Positions 1-12,300 of a stretch of DNA of 64,000 bases are shown piece after piece. Location of the stretch: positions 1 through 64,000 of the forward strand of contig JASANC010001923.1 in assembly GCA_030248135.1 (NCBI GenBank), in the 5' to 3' direction. Positions within the stretch are counted from its first letter, which is position 1. Every line of letters begins with the position of its first letter. The translations under genes were made by a program, and so were the position numbers. Under the pieces are notes generated by a model, which had not been told where the DNA came from, made no database searches, and worked only from the letters and a program-made list of their open reading frames with translations. The stretch is from Theristus sp. LFF4_11. Lineage: Eukaryota > Nematoda > Chromadorea > Monhysterida > Xyalidae.

Positions 1-394
1 ATGGGCAACTGGCAATTGTTGCTGCTCAAAACTTGACGAGCGACTGCGAAAGATGTAACAAAACCGTCTCTGAAGAAAGTTAGTTTTTTAATTGGGTCGA
101 AATGGTATTTACCATTCATTTTCACTTTGCAAAATGTTTGGGTCATGTTGGGGTAAACGGGTAAAAAAAGCAGCGATAATTTCAACGTAACGCACGATGG
201 GCAACTGGCAATTGTTGCTGCTCAAAACTTGACGAGCGACTGCGAAAGATGTAACAAAACCGTCTCTGAAGAAAGTTAGTTTTTTAATTGGGTCGAAATG
301 GTATTTACCATTCATTTTCACTTTGCAAAATGTTTGGGTCATGTTGGGGTAACCGGGTAAAAGAAGCATTAGCTTTTTAAAACGGGTATTTTTT
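1..394. repeat. Tandem repeat, two copies of a ~196-bp unit
   Basis: The unit beginning ATGGGCAACTGGCAATTG at position 1 recurs at 197 almost base for base, through the GGGTCATGTTGGGGTAA stretch (about 143-160 and 339-356). No convincing gene overlaps it: the open frame across 109-369 on the minus strand simply reads through the repeat twice. Confidence 0.85.
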
Positions 395-439
395 AATGAA
401 AAAACGTTAATTTTTTTATTTTTTATTCAATCTTACTTA

Positions 440-700
440 ACTTACAAAAAGGCTTGACTTAGGTTAGTGTGAACGGGTAAAAATAGCAAAATCATAAACT
501 TCGCATTTTCACTTTACAAAAAAGGCTTGGCTTAGGTAAACGGGTAAAAAAGCATTAGCTTTTTAAAACGGGTAAATGAAAAAAACCGTTAGTTTTAATA
601 TTTTTATTCAATTTTACTTCACTTACAAAAAGGCTTGCCTTCGGTTAGGGTAAACGGGTAAAAATAACAAAATCATAAACTTCGCATTTTTTATTTATTT
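440..700 (+). repeat. Dispersed AAAGGCTTGGCTTAGGTTAGG-like motif cluster
   Basis: Three spaced copies of a motif resembling AAAAGGCTTGGCTTAGG followed by TTAGGGTAAACGGGTAAAAA lie at about 448-482, 522-552 and 628-662. The GGCTTAGG core resembles the nematode telomere repeat TTAGGC but is not a clean tandem array. The same motif recurs elsewhere in the window (about 6169-6215, 17705-17850, 18240-18270, 18490-18515, 24990-25035, 39840-39860, 42640-42660, 61910-61930). Confidence 0.6.
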
Positions 701-995
701 AAATACATTAAAAAAATATTGTATTGTAGGCGGCTTCACGGCAGCACAAGGTAAATTTTCTTCAGGGTTATTATTCAGTAAACGTTACTGTTTTTTCTTT
801 CTAAGTCAATGCCACTTCACCAAAAAGGCTTGGCATTGATTAAGCCACATACGCTCGGGTCAATAGGCTAGTGTCACCAATGGCTGCAATTCAGTCAGCT
901 GACCATCATTGGCATTAGAATTACGTTTTTGGGCAGGTCTGATCTGGCCAATCAACCTGCCCATCAGCAACCAGCTTCTTCAGCCAGCGCCAGTC

Positions 996-3900
996 CTATC
1001 CAAATGATTCAAAAATTCCTTTTGTCCAGTTGAAATTTCTAAGTGAAGCGAAATAAAGCCAACCAGCCGTGCACATGGAAGCACAGCGAACCTGCCAGCA
1101 GTTGCGACAATAATATCGATAGCATTTCAGGTCGCGACAAAAGTACGGGCCCGGGTTACGCTGGCAGATGTCGCACAGGGCGTCCTCCAGGAACGGATCG
1201 ATCTGGATGCGCTTGTTGAACTTGGCCGTCTTGATTTCGACGTAGGCGGCGCGGATGGCGCGCATGTACGAGTCGCGCTGCTTGAACGTCACGCGACCGG
1301 AGCCTGCGGAGAGTTTTTGGTGTGAAATGTTGGGAGAACTAGAAAATTGAAGTTTAGACATTCTCGGTAGGTGCACGTGCACCATGCTGCCCATCAGGTC
1401 ATGTGGCGTGCAAACTGTTTGCACGGTAAAATATTCAGTTAACGGATGTGTCAGCATATTTAGTTGACAATTTACTCGACAGTTTTGTTGACAATCGGCA
1501 ATCATTCACGCGCAAAAAAACCGTGAACCATACTAAAATTCTGGAACCTGTGCAACAACAAAACATGTTCGAAGAAATCAACAACAGAGACTGATTGCAC
1601 GGGAAAACTTCTCGAGATCGACCACGTCTGGCTTTCCGTTTCTACACTTGTAGCTGGCTTGGCAGGCAATTCTAGTGGAAACGAAACGAGTCCCGGAGCG
1701 CAAGTTGTTCCCAAAAGTCAAAACAAACAACAAACCGTCCCATCCAACAACAAAACCTCTCCGCTTATCCAACACGAACCAATCGGGTATCGATATTTGT
1801 CCGTGTCAATCGACGTGTAGACGACGTCGCCAAAGAGATCGTTCATGACACTCGCGAGAATTTCTGCGGTCACCATGCCGTGCAAGGCGCCAACGAACAC
1901 GGTGGTGTCCTTGTGCTGGTTGCCTGCAACGCTTGGGGCCAACTGATTGCTTGTTTGTGCGTGTCCGTGTCCGTAGTCCAGTCCACATCACATGCTGCTT
2001 ATAGTTTTCCAGCTCATGTGGCTGGAGATGAGCACATCTCTAATTTGGGCACATGCTCTTCTGCATCTAATGTTGGCCAGGCCGAAATGCAGAGAAGCTT
2101 CGTATAATTTGTTTGATTATCATGCTTTTTCGCAAATTGAAGCAGACAGATGGAACATAGAATGCAACATAAAATTGGACCATTAAAAATCCATTTCCTG
2201 ACACGACTTACCAGCACCGCCCGGCTGTTGAGAGTTGTCAGACGGATGCAACTGGTACGTGCTGTCGCCGATGACCCACGGAATAATTTGCACCTGATAC
2301 ACGTTGCCAGAAATTGAGTGACGGTGAATATGTACGTGCCACGGTGCCACCAAACACCGTCACATTTTCTGACCAACTCGCCCACCAAATAAAAAAGTCT
2401 TTGCTCCAACAAACAACCGCCCCTAGCCATGATAGAAGAGCCCCACAGTAAAATCTGCTTTGTCGCCGAGCACAGATCTTAATGGGTGAACGTGTACAAA
2501 GCGCAGAGCGTGTGCGACCTGGCGTATCTCGCGTGTGCGTGCGCGTTGCGCCGTCAACTTGAAGTACCAATCGCCGGCGTAGCCAAAGTTCTGCGAGCAA
2601 TCCTGCAGCACGCCACGCACCGAGTACTCGTGCTCAAAGATCATGTACACGTAGCCGTTCGCTGCAACATTCACAAACTGGTGTGACAAAGAAATTAGAT
2701 GGGGACCCACACAACACACTAACCGTAACCGTGGGTTTACTAATGTGTTCAAACTGCTCCAAAATGGCTGTCAGTCAACAGCACTGAAAAGGCAGGAAAT
2801 AAATGCTACTTCAGAGAAGGAAGTCTAAAATGACAACTGTTTTGTTCCGCAGCCGACTTCGGCCATCAAATTCCATACAAAAACAGTGATTCGAAGCATT
2901 TTCGAGGAGCAAAGAACATTCGCGTAAAATAGGTTGCAAGTTTTTTTGAAGTGTTTCTGACACCTATTCAGGCGTAAAAAGCCCGTGTGGACGCACGGCA
3001 GCAGCCAGGACAACCGAAAAGCTCTAACCCTTGCCCCGTGGCGGCAGTGGTTTGCCCGGTGACCGATTGCGGGTCTCCTTGCCCGGCCACTCGACGCGAC
3101 ACGGCCCGTAGCGGTCGAACGCCGATAGGAGCGCCTCTGGAGACAGTTGCACATTTTGTAAGCAGTTTTGCGGAGTTGCATTTGCTAACAGGATCACAGC
3201 ACCATGAAAGGAACGCCAACGAGTGAGGGAAGACAGGCAAGGCACTTTGGCGTGGTACCAAAGACGTGGGTTCTTCGAATTCCACTCAAGTGATTTTTCA
3301 TGACGTAACTCGGCGCCTATTATAAAATGTATATTTGTAAATACAAATTTCTTTTGAAAAACACTAAAATTTCAAAATCCAATAAACAACTTTTCAGCCC
3401 TGCAAAAAACCGACCATCCGTAATGTCCCACGGTACACCACCGACAAACACTTTACACGAGAAGATGGGGCCGCGGAGGTCACGCTCGGGAGGATCGCTA
3501 GGCCACGGCGATGGCACGGACAACGCCGCCGCCGTCGAATGCATCGATTTTGGCGCGTCGAAGGCTGACAGGAAACAAAACTCTTTCATACTCGTTACTC
3601 CATTTGCAACAACGAATGTGGCGGTAATGGACGACAAAAAACAGCAACACACATCGATCGCTTCCGTTTACCTGGCTGGCCGTCCGGAAACAACATCGAC
3701 CAAATGGACGACGCGGCCGCTTGCTGTTCGGGGCTCATCTGCTGAGTGGCTGGCGTTTGGCTGCTGTGGGCCATCAGGAACTGACTCAACGCTGACTGGG
3801 TGACTGCCCCAGCGCCAACGAACTTTGAGTCGTCCGCACAGCCAGCAGCACTCTGCGACGCGTTGTTGCTCAGTTGACGCATGTTCGCCTGAGACGATGG

Positions 3901-5534
3901 AAAAACATCACAGCTGTCGGCTTCCTTCTACCCACCCATCATTTTATTTCGCAAAAAAGGCAGGAAACTCCAAATGCTTGGATGTCGGCCTTCAAGCCCC
4001 TCAGCGTATTAATGTGTTCATCACAAAGTTTTGTTCAGTGAATTGAAACCCAAACTAAAAAAAACTTTGCGAAACTACAAAAAAATTGACAAGCTTCGCC
4101 TTGGTCGAACACAATAAAAATTATGAAAAATCTTTCCCATTTAGAAAACCGCACAAACCATGAGTTGCTCGAGCTGCTCCTGCGTCAACATCTGCACTTC
4201 GTTGATCGGCGGTTGTTGCTGCTGATGGCCGATGGGCGGCGCCAACGAGGGGGGCGCCACGATCGCAGCCGTCGTCGCACGCCAGTCGCCGACCTGACTC
4301 TGGTGTTGTTTCGGTGGTGGCGCACCCGATTGATTGCGAGCGGCGAGAGGCGACGGCACGAACAAGTGCGCGGCGTCTTGACGGTGGTCTGGTGGCTGTT
4401 GCGACGCAAGCAAATCGCCAGCACTTGGCGCGCTGCAGCTGATCATTTCAAGTGGACTGATTGGTGTGGTTGATGTTGCGAGGACGTCGATGCTTTCGTT
4501 GTTGTTGAGGCCGGTGGCTGTCGGACTGTGGATGAAAGAATAAAGGAGTCAAAATGGGACCACAAAAACAATTCAAACTGACTGAACTGACTACAATTCC
4601 ACCAATTATTATTATCATTAAACCGGATGAGTGTCAGAGCACAATATTTTGCATATTGGGGCCAATCCACAAAAAGGATACAAATTCAAACCAGAAAACA
4701 GTTTGAGAAATCCTGAGAAATCCAAAAAACGTCCAGCGCCCAATTTTCACCCAGTGACAGACGCCGCCAAGGTGAAACTGTCATTCGTTGTCGTCGTCGC
4801 CGCCTTCGACGGATCGATTGCCGCCATCGATTCCACACGCAATTTCGCTGAGCTGCTGCTGTTTTGCGTGGACAGAATCGGACGGGCCACACTTGACGCC
4901 CCACGCTCGTTCGTGTTTTTGTTTGTCGCAACGTCGCCATCGAGGTCTTCGGCTGAAAAAACAGATTAAAAAACATTGGAATTGCGGTACAGGTGCTTCC
5001 AAACTTCCTTGCATTTGGTTCGCCACGATGTCAAAAACCCACGACCACGATGTTGCGATGGTTAGTGCCGCAAACAAGTGAATCCAACAGGAACACTGAA
5101 CAAGTCCTTTGTTAACAACAACCTTAACAACAACCTATTGAACAAAAACGGCAACCGAAAAAACATGCCAGAACCAGAGCCGTCGTTCCTGCACGGCGAC
5201 ATCACGACGCCACTGTCCTTGTTGTTCAACGAGCTTGCCGCCGAAAACAATGTGCGAAGGTCGTGTTCATCTGAGGCAGACACTAAAATGGGTTGAAAAT
5301 ACCGGCGCACAGCCATGAGAACCAAAAAACCGCACCATCCAATTCGACAAAATCACTCGTTTGCGAGGCTTCATGCTGGTTTTGTGTGGTCGGCGGCGGG
5401 CATCGCAGGCTGGTCAAGCGCGCGTTCTTGACAACGGCGGTGCGGTGCAAACGAGACACAACGGACTCGTCCGTGGTGGCGCTGTTGTCAATAATCTCCC
5501 ACGACTGCGACGACGACGTTCTTGATGGGCAGTT
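996..5534 (-). CDS. CPEB-family cytoplasmic polyadenylation element-binding protein (5' end missing)
   Basis: CPEB proteins bind U-rich 3'UTR elements and control mRNA translation. Minus-strand exons with matching phases: 5336-5534, about 5097-5282 (donor uncertain), 4751-4952, 4159-4525, 3672-3888, 3415-3564, 3029-3136, 2519-2661, 2212-2293, 1780-1923, 996-1303; the sum is 2106 nt, divisible by three. The N-terminal half is low complexity (Ser/Thr, Gln, Pro). RRM1 starts [19 protein letters not shown] (join of 3415-3564 and 3029-3136) and includes [21 protein letters not shown]2 is [11 protein letters not shown]...YPIGSGRVTF. A C-terminal ZZ-type zinc region follows, with [15 protein letters not shown] and [10 protein letters not shown]. 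The first exon used here opens with an acceptor, not an ATG, so the start codon lies upstream and was not found. The last exon reads through a possible donor (CAG|GTTCGC, about 1090) and lacks the usual final zinc-binding histidines, so its 3' end is uncertain. Confidence 0.95.
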
Positions 5535-6160
5535 CTGCAGAAACACACAAACAAACGCAGACGTCAGTTCAATCGCATTTGCATTTGATTTAAGTTCAAG
5601 ACTCAAAAGTTTTTAATTGTCAAAGTGGCAAAAATTAGAACGATTTCCATTGTTTCTGTCTGTCACCACAAGAAAGCATGCCGACAAGTCGTTGTATCCT
5701 TTATATCCTTTACATATTTTTGTTTGAGAACCTGAGAACGAACCATGTTCGAGTTGGAAGCAGTAGCCGACGACAACATCGTCACTGATCGATAGCGTAA
5801 AGTTTCAAAACAGAAAAGGACGACGGAATTTTGTGACACAATGGTGATCTTATTTTTGGTTGCTCAGTTCTTTCTTCTCTCTGTTGAATCGTTGCAATAA
5901 ACTTGGTTCAAAATGAAAAAGTCAATTAACTTTGGGTGGGATCGTGGGAATTTCGGTCTCTGATCTAAAAATGGAAACTGAATAACATAGTCGTTACAAA
6001 GCCGGGGGGTTGGGGACGACGATATAACCCGCAGCGCTTCATTATGATATGCACCTGCCCCGCATCCGCATTGCTCATTGCTCATGATCCACTGGCGCGC
6101 ATGCACACGCTCCGCACTCAACATAAACTCGTTCAAAACGCAGTTATTTTTATTCTTGCT
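5535..6160. other. Intergenic; no supported gene
   Basis: This should hold the promoter and first exon of the minus-strand CPEB gene. I could not identify a start exon. The open frame at 5864-6136 (-) has no recognisable motif and no splice support. Confidence 0.4.
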
Positions 6161-6164
6161 TTCT

Positions 6165-6250
6165 TAAAAAGGCTTGGCTTAGGTTAGGATTAGGTTAGGA
6201 ACAGGTTTTGCTTAAGATTAGGCTTAGGTTTGGTTTTTAGGTTTAGGTCC
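6165..6250 (+). repeat. Degenerate telomere-like GGCTTAGG/TTAGG repeat
   Basis: An AAAAGGCTTGGCTTAGG motif continues into a short run of GATTAGGTTAGG-type units. It resembles the other dispersed copies and is too short and irregular to be a functional telomere. Confidence 0.6.
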
Positions 6251-6754
6251 GTTTTAGCGATGTCCGAGAACATCCAACTGTGGAGCGTGAGTTAACTGGA
6301 GCGTAATATCATAAAACGTGCCAACCCGATATAACCAGAGATGCCAAAAAAATTCTATTTTTTTTTCTTTAAAAAAAATTTTTAATTTTTTTTTTAAATC
6401 AAAGTTGTTCAGAATTTTTCAGGGAGTCCGAATATCACCATCTGAGGAGCCACCGACTTACCATATGACCCCCACTCATATGGGACGAGGGTGAAAATTT
6501 CAGACTTGGTTTCGGCGACCCCATTTTCCCACCGACGACATCACGTCTCGTGTTTTGCCTCTCAATTCACCTCAAATAACACGGAAACAAGTTCAACAAC
6601 AAACCGGTGTGATCATGCTGACGACACGAGGCGAAACAGCAACGAGCAACCAACGAAGTTACGCTCAGTAGCGAAAGCGGGACCTCGGGTGAGGGGGGTG
6701 TTTGCTTTGAGATTCCCTTACTTTATTCCCTTTACCAAGCTAGATTAAGGTTGT

Positions 6755-6925
6755 TTTGCACGCAGATTTTAAATTTCAGCTTTCCGGATTACGGTAACGC
6801 CTGGTTTGGTCTCAAAACGATGTTAGTTTTATCAACAACTCATAAACAGCTTGGTAACCGCAACCAAACCGCTGAAACAAGTTACCGTAATCCGGAAAGC
6901 TGAAATTCAAAATCTGCGTGCAAAA
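6755..6925. repeat. ~170-bp imperfect palindrome plus two downstream partial direct repeats (to ~7215)
   Basis: GCACGCAGATTTTAAATTTC at about 6755 pairs with GAAATTCAAAATCTGCGTGC ending near 6922, and CCGGATTACGGTAAC pairs with GTTACCGTAATCCGG. The right half, containing GGTTGCGGTTACCAAGCTG, is repeated twice more in direct orientation up to about 7215. Confidence 0.75.
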
Positions 6926-7289
6926 CAACACTAATCTAGCATGTTTCGCCGGTTTGGTTGCGGTTACCAAGCTGTTTGTGGGTTGTTGATAGAACTAAGA
7001 TCGTGGTGAGACCAAACGAAGCGTTACCGTAACCCACAAGGTTTAAATTTGAAATCTCCATACAAAACAATCCTAATCTAACTTGTTTCACTACTTTGGT
7101 TGCGGTTACCAAGCTGTTTGTGGATTGTTGACGGAACTAAGATTGTGTTGGGACCAAACCGGGCGTTACCGTAACCCACAAGGTCAAAATTTGAAATCTC
7201 CGTGCAAAATAACGTATATTTACAAAGTTTCGGGGCTGAAATAGCTTTAAATGAGCTGTTTATATGTTGATACGCTAAAATAGGACAGT

Positions 7290-7480
7290 ACCAAGCCCTA
7301 TCCTATTTTAGCGTAACATATTGAAAGTTACGCTAAAATATCAAAGTTACGGTAAAATATCTAGGTTACTTTTTTTGTTGAAAGTTACGCTAAAATATCA
7401 AAGTTACTTTATTTGTTGAAAGTTACGCTAAAATATCAAAGTTACTCTATTTGTGGAAAGTTACGCTAAAATAGGAAAGC
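7290..7480 (+). repeat. Short tandem repeat, AGTTACGCTAAAATATCAA unit
   Basis: About six iterations of a GTTACGCTAAAATA(T/G) unit separated by TTATTTGTTGAA-like spacers. No gene overlaps it. Confidence 0.75.
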
Positions 7481-7892
7481 GCCACAGGGACCCTCCTTGC
7501 AAGGGCTCATTGATACAGGGCCTTAAAGAACTCCGCAAGATCTTTCACGTGATTACTGTGTGAGGTTCCCGAACTGTGCAACAACGAGATACGGTAGGGC
7601 TAAAATTGGATATTGGATTATTGGATATAGTACATTGGATATTATTCAAAAAATTGACATTGTTTTTCTGGTTTCAGGAGCAATGCAAACATTACGGCGT
7701 ATATTCACATATACGATAGCGTACACCAGTTGTGTCGAAGCGTGAACTTTCGGCCTCGTACAGAGGGCTCGACGAACATCGAACAATCAAAGTAAGGGAA
7801 TCTCAAAGTTTTTAGCTTTTTTATACTGATCTGGTGACTTTTTGGGTTTCGTGCTCCTTTCTTGCTTGATTTGCTATATTTGCTTACACTAG

Positions 7893-9191
7893 CTATGCAG
7901 CAGAGCGGTACACAGCCAGAACTGCGTCATGTGTCGTATGTTGACGAACATACTGCTGTGTGACCACATGAACGTTTTCGTCGTTGTATTGTAGCCATCT
8001 TTCTGCTGCGTTTTCTTTTAAGAAACAGACGTAGTGACCTGAACAAATAGATCGTTTGGTAATGAAAATGGCCAGAAGGCTCGTTAAAGATAGAGTCACA
8101 AAAAAATCATCGCGCACCACGGTTCGCATCGCACTCTGCACCATAATGCACAATGGCGCCGACGAGCTCCATTTGCTGCTGTTTCGCACCACCGTCAACA
8201 TCGCCAACTGGAACTTCGACATTGGCGCTCAGTTCCATCGGTTGTCTGCTTTTTTGCATTCTGCCGTCATCGCTCGGATTTGCTCGATGAATGATGACCA
8301 GAATGTGCCTGATGAGGATTTGGAAAAGTGTGAGGATTTCACTGAAACCTTTAACTCGCTGCCATTGGTTGTTCTTATTTGCTTACATTATAAAGTTGTT
8401 TTGTGGCAATTAATGAGATGTTCTTACCCTGGAAGCGTCGAAATCCAGTACTCCTGCATTCGGTTGCCCTGACATCCGGCAGAATTGCAAGTCAACCCAG
8501 TGGGATGACGCATATTGACTCGAATCGCGTCTTGTAGCGTTGTTTGCTGTCCGTGATGCTCGGGCATTCGGATTCTTATGCCCCAGTCGGAGGCGTCAGC
8601 GTGTTGAGCTTGACCGCAACTGTCGCATCGCAACTCGTATTCCATTACGAGCCAGAAGGACGGTTCAACCAATGCGATGTTCTCCCTGCGCAACGCGTTC
8701 AAAACGCCGTTTAACAGCTCGAGTGCGTCCTAAAATGATTATTTATTATTCGACAGCTTATTGGCTTGTTAGCTGTGAACAACGGTGCATGAATTAAGTG
8801 TGACTAAAACTTGCCTGTTGATTGTCGACATTTTGGCGGCATTGCTGCATGATCGTTTCTGCCAACTGCTCGACCATTGTTTGTCGCTCTTTTCTCGTTT
8901 CTGCACCGTTTTGTATTGCCGTTAGTGCGGTCAACTTGCTGAAAAGGTGGCTATTTGGCTTGTACATTTGTTTTGAATCGTCGGCATATGCTTGTGTCGG
9001 TACTTTTTGGTGATGCTGTTCCGTTTCTGTGTTGACATTTAGACATTTTAGATTACCGTGTAATGACCGCATGACCGGGCATGTCACTCGCATCAACTGA
9101 CAAGAGCTGTGTACGCATGGCACTTGGCAGACGAATCAACATTTGAGCGATTGAGATTGCGTAGCACATAGTGCCCCTTGCGTTTCGTATT
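7893..9191 (-). CDS. Ubiquitin-specific protease (peptidase C19) catalytic domain, apparently the C-terminal half of a MULE transposase chain
   Basis: USPs remove ubiquitin from proteins through a Cys-His-Asp/Asn triad. Minus-strand exons: about 9076-9191 (5' edge firm at 9191), about 8815-9020, 8428-8729, 8118-8341, 7893-8038 (stop). The Cys box reads GIRNARGTMCYAIS across the upstream splice, compare the family GLxNxGNTCYxNS. QQDALELLNGVL spans a splice. A zinc ribbon carries CDSCG and CNSAGC. LPGEILTLFQILIRHILVII resembles the core beta strand. The His box is NRGHYVCFLKENAAERWLQY, followed by NDENV, which could supply the third catalytic residue. The intron after 8815 uses a GC donor (CAG|GCAAGT). 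Phases match at 9302/9191, 8815/8729, 8428/8341 and 8118/8038. The joint between the first two exons (9191 and 8815 blocks) is not resolved. Coding potential is intact, so this is not an obvious pseudogene. Confidence 0.85.
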
Positions 9192-9301
9192 CTAAAACAA
9201 GCGGTAAAACTATTACAACGCTTCAATAAATAACTAAATAACCATAAGTCATTTTTTCAACACAAAAAATTCACAAAAATGTGACAATAAAAAAGTTATA
9301 C

Positions 9302-12300
9302 CCTCGAATCAACGACAATTGCTTTTGCTGTTGCTGTTGGAAGTGTTGCTGTTGCTGTTGGAAGTGTTGCTGTTGCCGTTGGAAGTGCTGCTGTTGCTGG
9401 TGATGCTGCTGTTGGAAGTGTTGCTGTTGCTGTTGGAAGTGCTGCTGTTGCTGGTGATGCTGCTGTTGGAAGTGTTGCTGTTGCTGTTGGAAGTGCTGCT
9501 GTTGCTGGTGATGCTGCTGTTGGAAGTGTTGCTGTTGCTGTTGGAAGTGCTGCTGTTGCTGGTGATGCTGCTGTTGGAAGTGTTGCTGTTGCTGTTGGAA
9601 GTGCTGCTGTTGCTGGTGATGCTGCTGTTGGAAGTGTTGCTGTTGCTGTTGGAAGTGCTGCTGTTGCTGATGATGCTGCTGTTGGAAGTGCTGCTGTTGC
9701 TGTTGGTGCTCATTGTCGTTGATAGAGTCTGCACGATTTCGCTTCAGCTCTCGCGGCTTGCCCGTGCCGCATAAGTGAGATGCCGCACTCAAAAACCGGT
9801 TGATGACCATCATTCGAGTTGCTTCGAATCGGTTCAGCCAGGTAAACGCCAGTGCCTCAGTGCATGCACGATGCAGCCATCGAGCTCCACTCATGACGCC
9901 GCGTTGCTCAAACACCGTCGTGTCATTTTCCAGATCATCCATTGGACCGTCCTGAATTTGGTCGTCCCAATCTTCTTCGTACATTTCGCTGACCCTTGCG
10001 GCTAGCTCTGCGAACTCTGTGAAGCGGAACAGGTACTCAAGATAGTGCAGTCGCTCCATCAGCTCCACTTTGAATCTCTCCAATTTATCAGCCATTGTCT
10101 CGTATTTTGGCGTTTTCTTGAAAGAGCTTTCTGGTTCCGGCGCTCGGTCAGTGCGGTGCTCGTCGGTCGCATGATGGGCTTTCAGCCACGCGAGCAATGT
10201 AGGGGGCGAACAGTGGCGCGGTACGGTGTCACTAAAATACCTATTCAATTTTTAGCTCGACTATACGGTATGGCCGATTAAACGTGGCAGCTTTTTTCAG
10301 GGTGCAAGGTGCGCGCGAAATTTGAACTTTCTTTCTCCTTTGCACACAAAGTTGCTATTTATCTTGGCAATCTTGAAAAAGACAACTCCTAGTCTGCGAG
10401 TGTTCCCGCCTTGATGAAGAATACAAGGACTGCCTCATTTATTCGGCCATACTGTAGCAATTATCAAAAATGTCATTTGACAATCTCTGCACAGGAAAGA
10501 CGATTATTTTATGTCGTTCGCATGTTTACATTATCTGCGGTTTCATGTCAACATGCGGTCGTAACATGAGCACGACAAAATGACATGCGGTCGTAACATA
10601 ACCACGACATGTATTTTGTCTCAGCTCGTTCGCATGCAGCATAGTTTCGAATTATAAGCAGCAACTTTTAATGAGAACATGATGACGTGCCTGATACTGC
10701 GTGTAATCGCCCCCTTCACACGCAGTCGCATGTTGTTATTTCATGTGCATATAATGTGCATACAGCGCGCTAAAGAACTGAACAAATTGCTCGTTTGTTT
10801 TTCTCTAAACTATGGTTTTTAACCGCATTTCATTCCTGATTGAAATTTATTCTACATATTAATGCGTGTGTCACCAATAAAACCGTCGGTGATCAGCCAA
10901 CCGACGGCTCATACATCCTTGGCGTGTGTGTGTGCGCGTGCGTGTGTCACGAGTAAACCGTCGGTGATCAGCCAACCGACGGCTCATACATCCTTGGCGT
11001 GTGTGTGTGCGCGTGCGTGTGTCACGAGTAAACCGTCGGTGATCAGCCAACTGACGGCTCATACATCCTTGGCGTGTGTGTGTGCGCGTGCGTGTCACCA
11101 GTAAGCCGTCGGTGATCAGCCAACCGACGGCTCATACATCCTTGGCGTGTGTGTGTGCGCGTGCGTGTGTCACCAGTAAGCCGTCGGTGATCAGCCAACC
11201 GACGGCTCATACATCCTTGGCACGTGTGTGTGCGCGCGTGCGTGTGTCACCAGTAAGCCGTCGGTGATCAGCCAACCGACGGCTCATACATCCTTGGCAC
11301 GTGTGTGTGTGTGTGCGCGTGCGTGTGTCACCAGTAAGCCGTCGGTGATCAGCCAACCGACGGCTCATACATCCTTGGCACGTGTGTGTGCGCGTGCGTG
11401 TGTCACCAGTAAGCCGTCGGTGATCAGCCAACCGACGGCTCATACATCCTTGGCACGTGTGTGCGCGCGTGCGTGTGTCACCAGTAAGCCGTCGGTGATC
11501 AGCCAACCGACGGCTCATACATCCTTGGCACGTGTGTGTGCGCGCGTGCGTGTGTCACCAGTAAGCCGTCGGTGATCAGCCAACCGACAGCTCATACATC
11601 CTTGGCACGTGTGTGTGCGCGCGTGCGTGTGTCACCAGTAAGCCGACGGTGATCAGCCAACCGACGGCTCATACATCCTTGACGTGTGTGTGTGTGTGTG
11701 CGTGCGTGTGTCACCAGTAAGCCGTCGGTGATCAGCCAACCGACGGCTCATACATCCTTGGCACGTGTGTGTGCGCGCGTGCGTGTGTCACCAGTAAGCC
11801 GTCGGTGATCAGCCAACCGACGGCTCATACATCCTTGGCACGTGTGTGTGCGCGTGCGTGTGTCACCAGTAAGCCGTCGGTGATCAGCCAACCGACGGCT
11901 CATACATCCTTGGCACGTGTGTGTGCGCGCGTGCGTGTGTCACCAGTAAGCCGTCGGTGATCAGCCAACCGACAGCTCATACATCCTTGGCACGTGTGTG
12001 TGCGCGCGTGCGTGTGTCACCAGTAAGCCGACGGTGATCAGCCAACCGACGGCTCATACATCCTTGACGTGTGTGTGTGTGTGCGTGCGTGTGTCACCAG
12101 TAAGCCGTCGGTGATCAGCCAACCGACGGCTCATACATCCTTGACGTGTGTGTGTGTGTGCGCGTGCGTGTGTCACCAGTAAGCCGTCGGTGATCAGCCA
12201 ACCGACGGCTCATACATCCTTGGCACGTGTGTGTGCGCGTGCGTGTGTCACCAGTAAGCCGTCGGTGATCAGCCAACCGACGGCTCATACATCCTTGGCA

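Larger units (their letters stand above)
6705..7808. mobile_element. Candidate element bounded by a perfect 20-bp inverted repeat
   Basis: CTTTGAGATTCCCTTACTTT at 6705-6724 has its exact reverse complement at 7789-7808. Between them lie a hairpin (6755-6925), direct repeats (6925-7215) and short iterations (7290-7480). No target duplication or transposase frame was seen, so calling it a transposon is inference. Confidence 0.5.

Noticed and set aside
1..700. Chromosome end / true telomere
   Set aside because: The TTAGG-like units are isolated and degenerate, and genes and other copies lie on both sides in the window.
5864..6136. First exon of CPEB
   Set aside because: The frame begins with ATG but shows no donor joining in phase to the acceptor at 5534 that I could defend, and no CPEB-like sequence.
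9319..9774. Plus-strand Leu-rich open frame over the Gln/His repeat
   Set aside because: It is the antisense reading of the CAG/CAC-rich minisatellite. The minus strand continues a real transposase domain and splices in phase to the USP.
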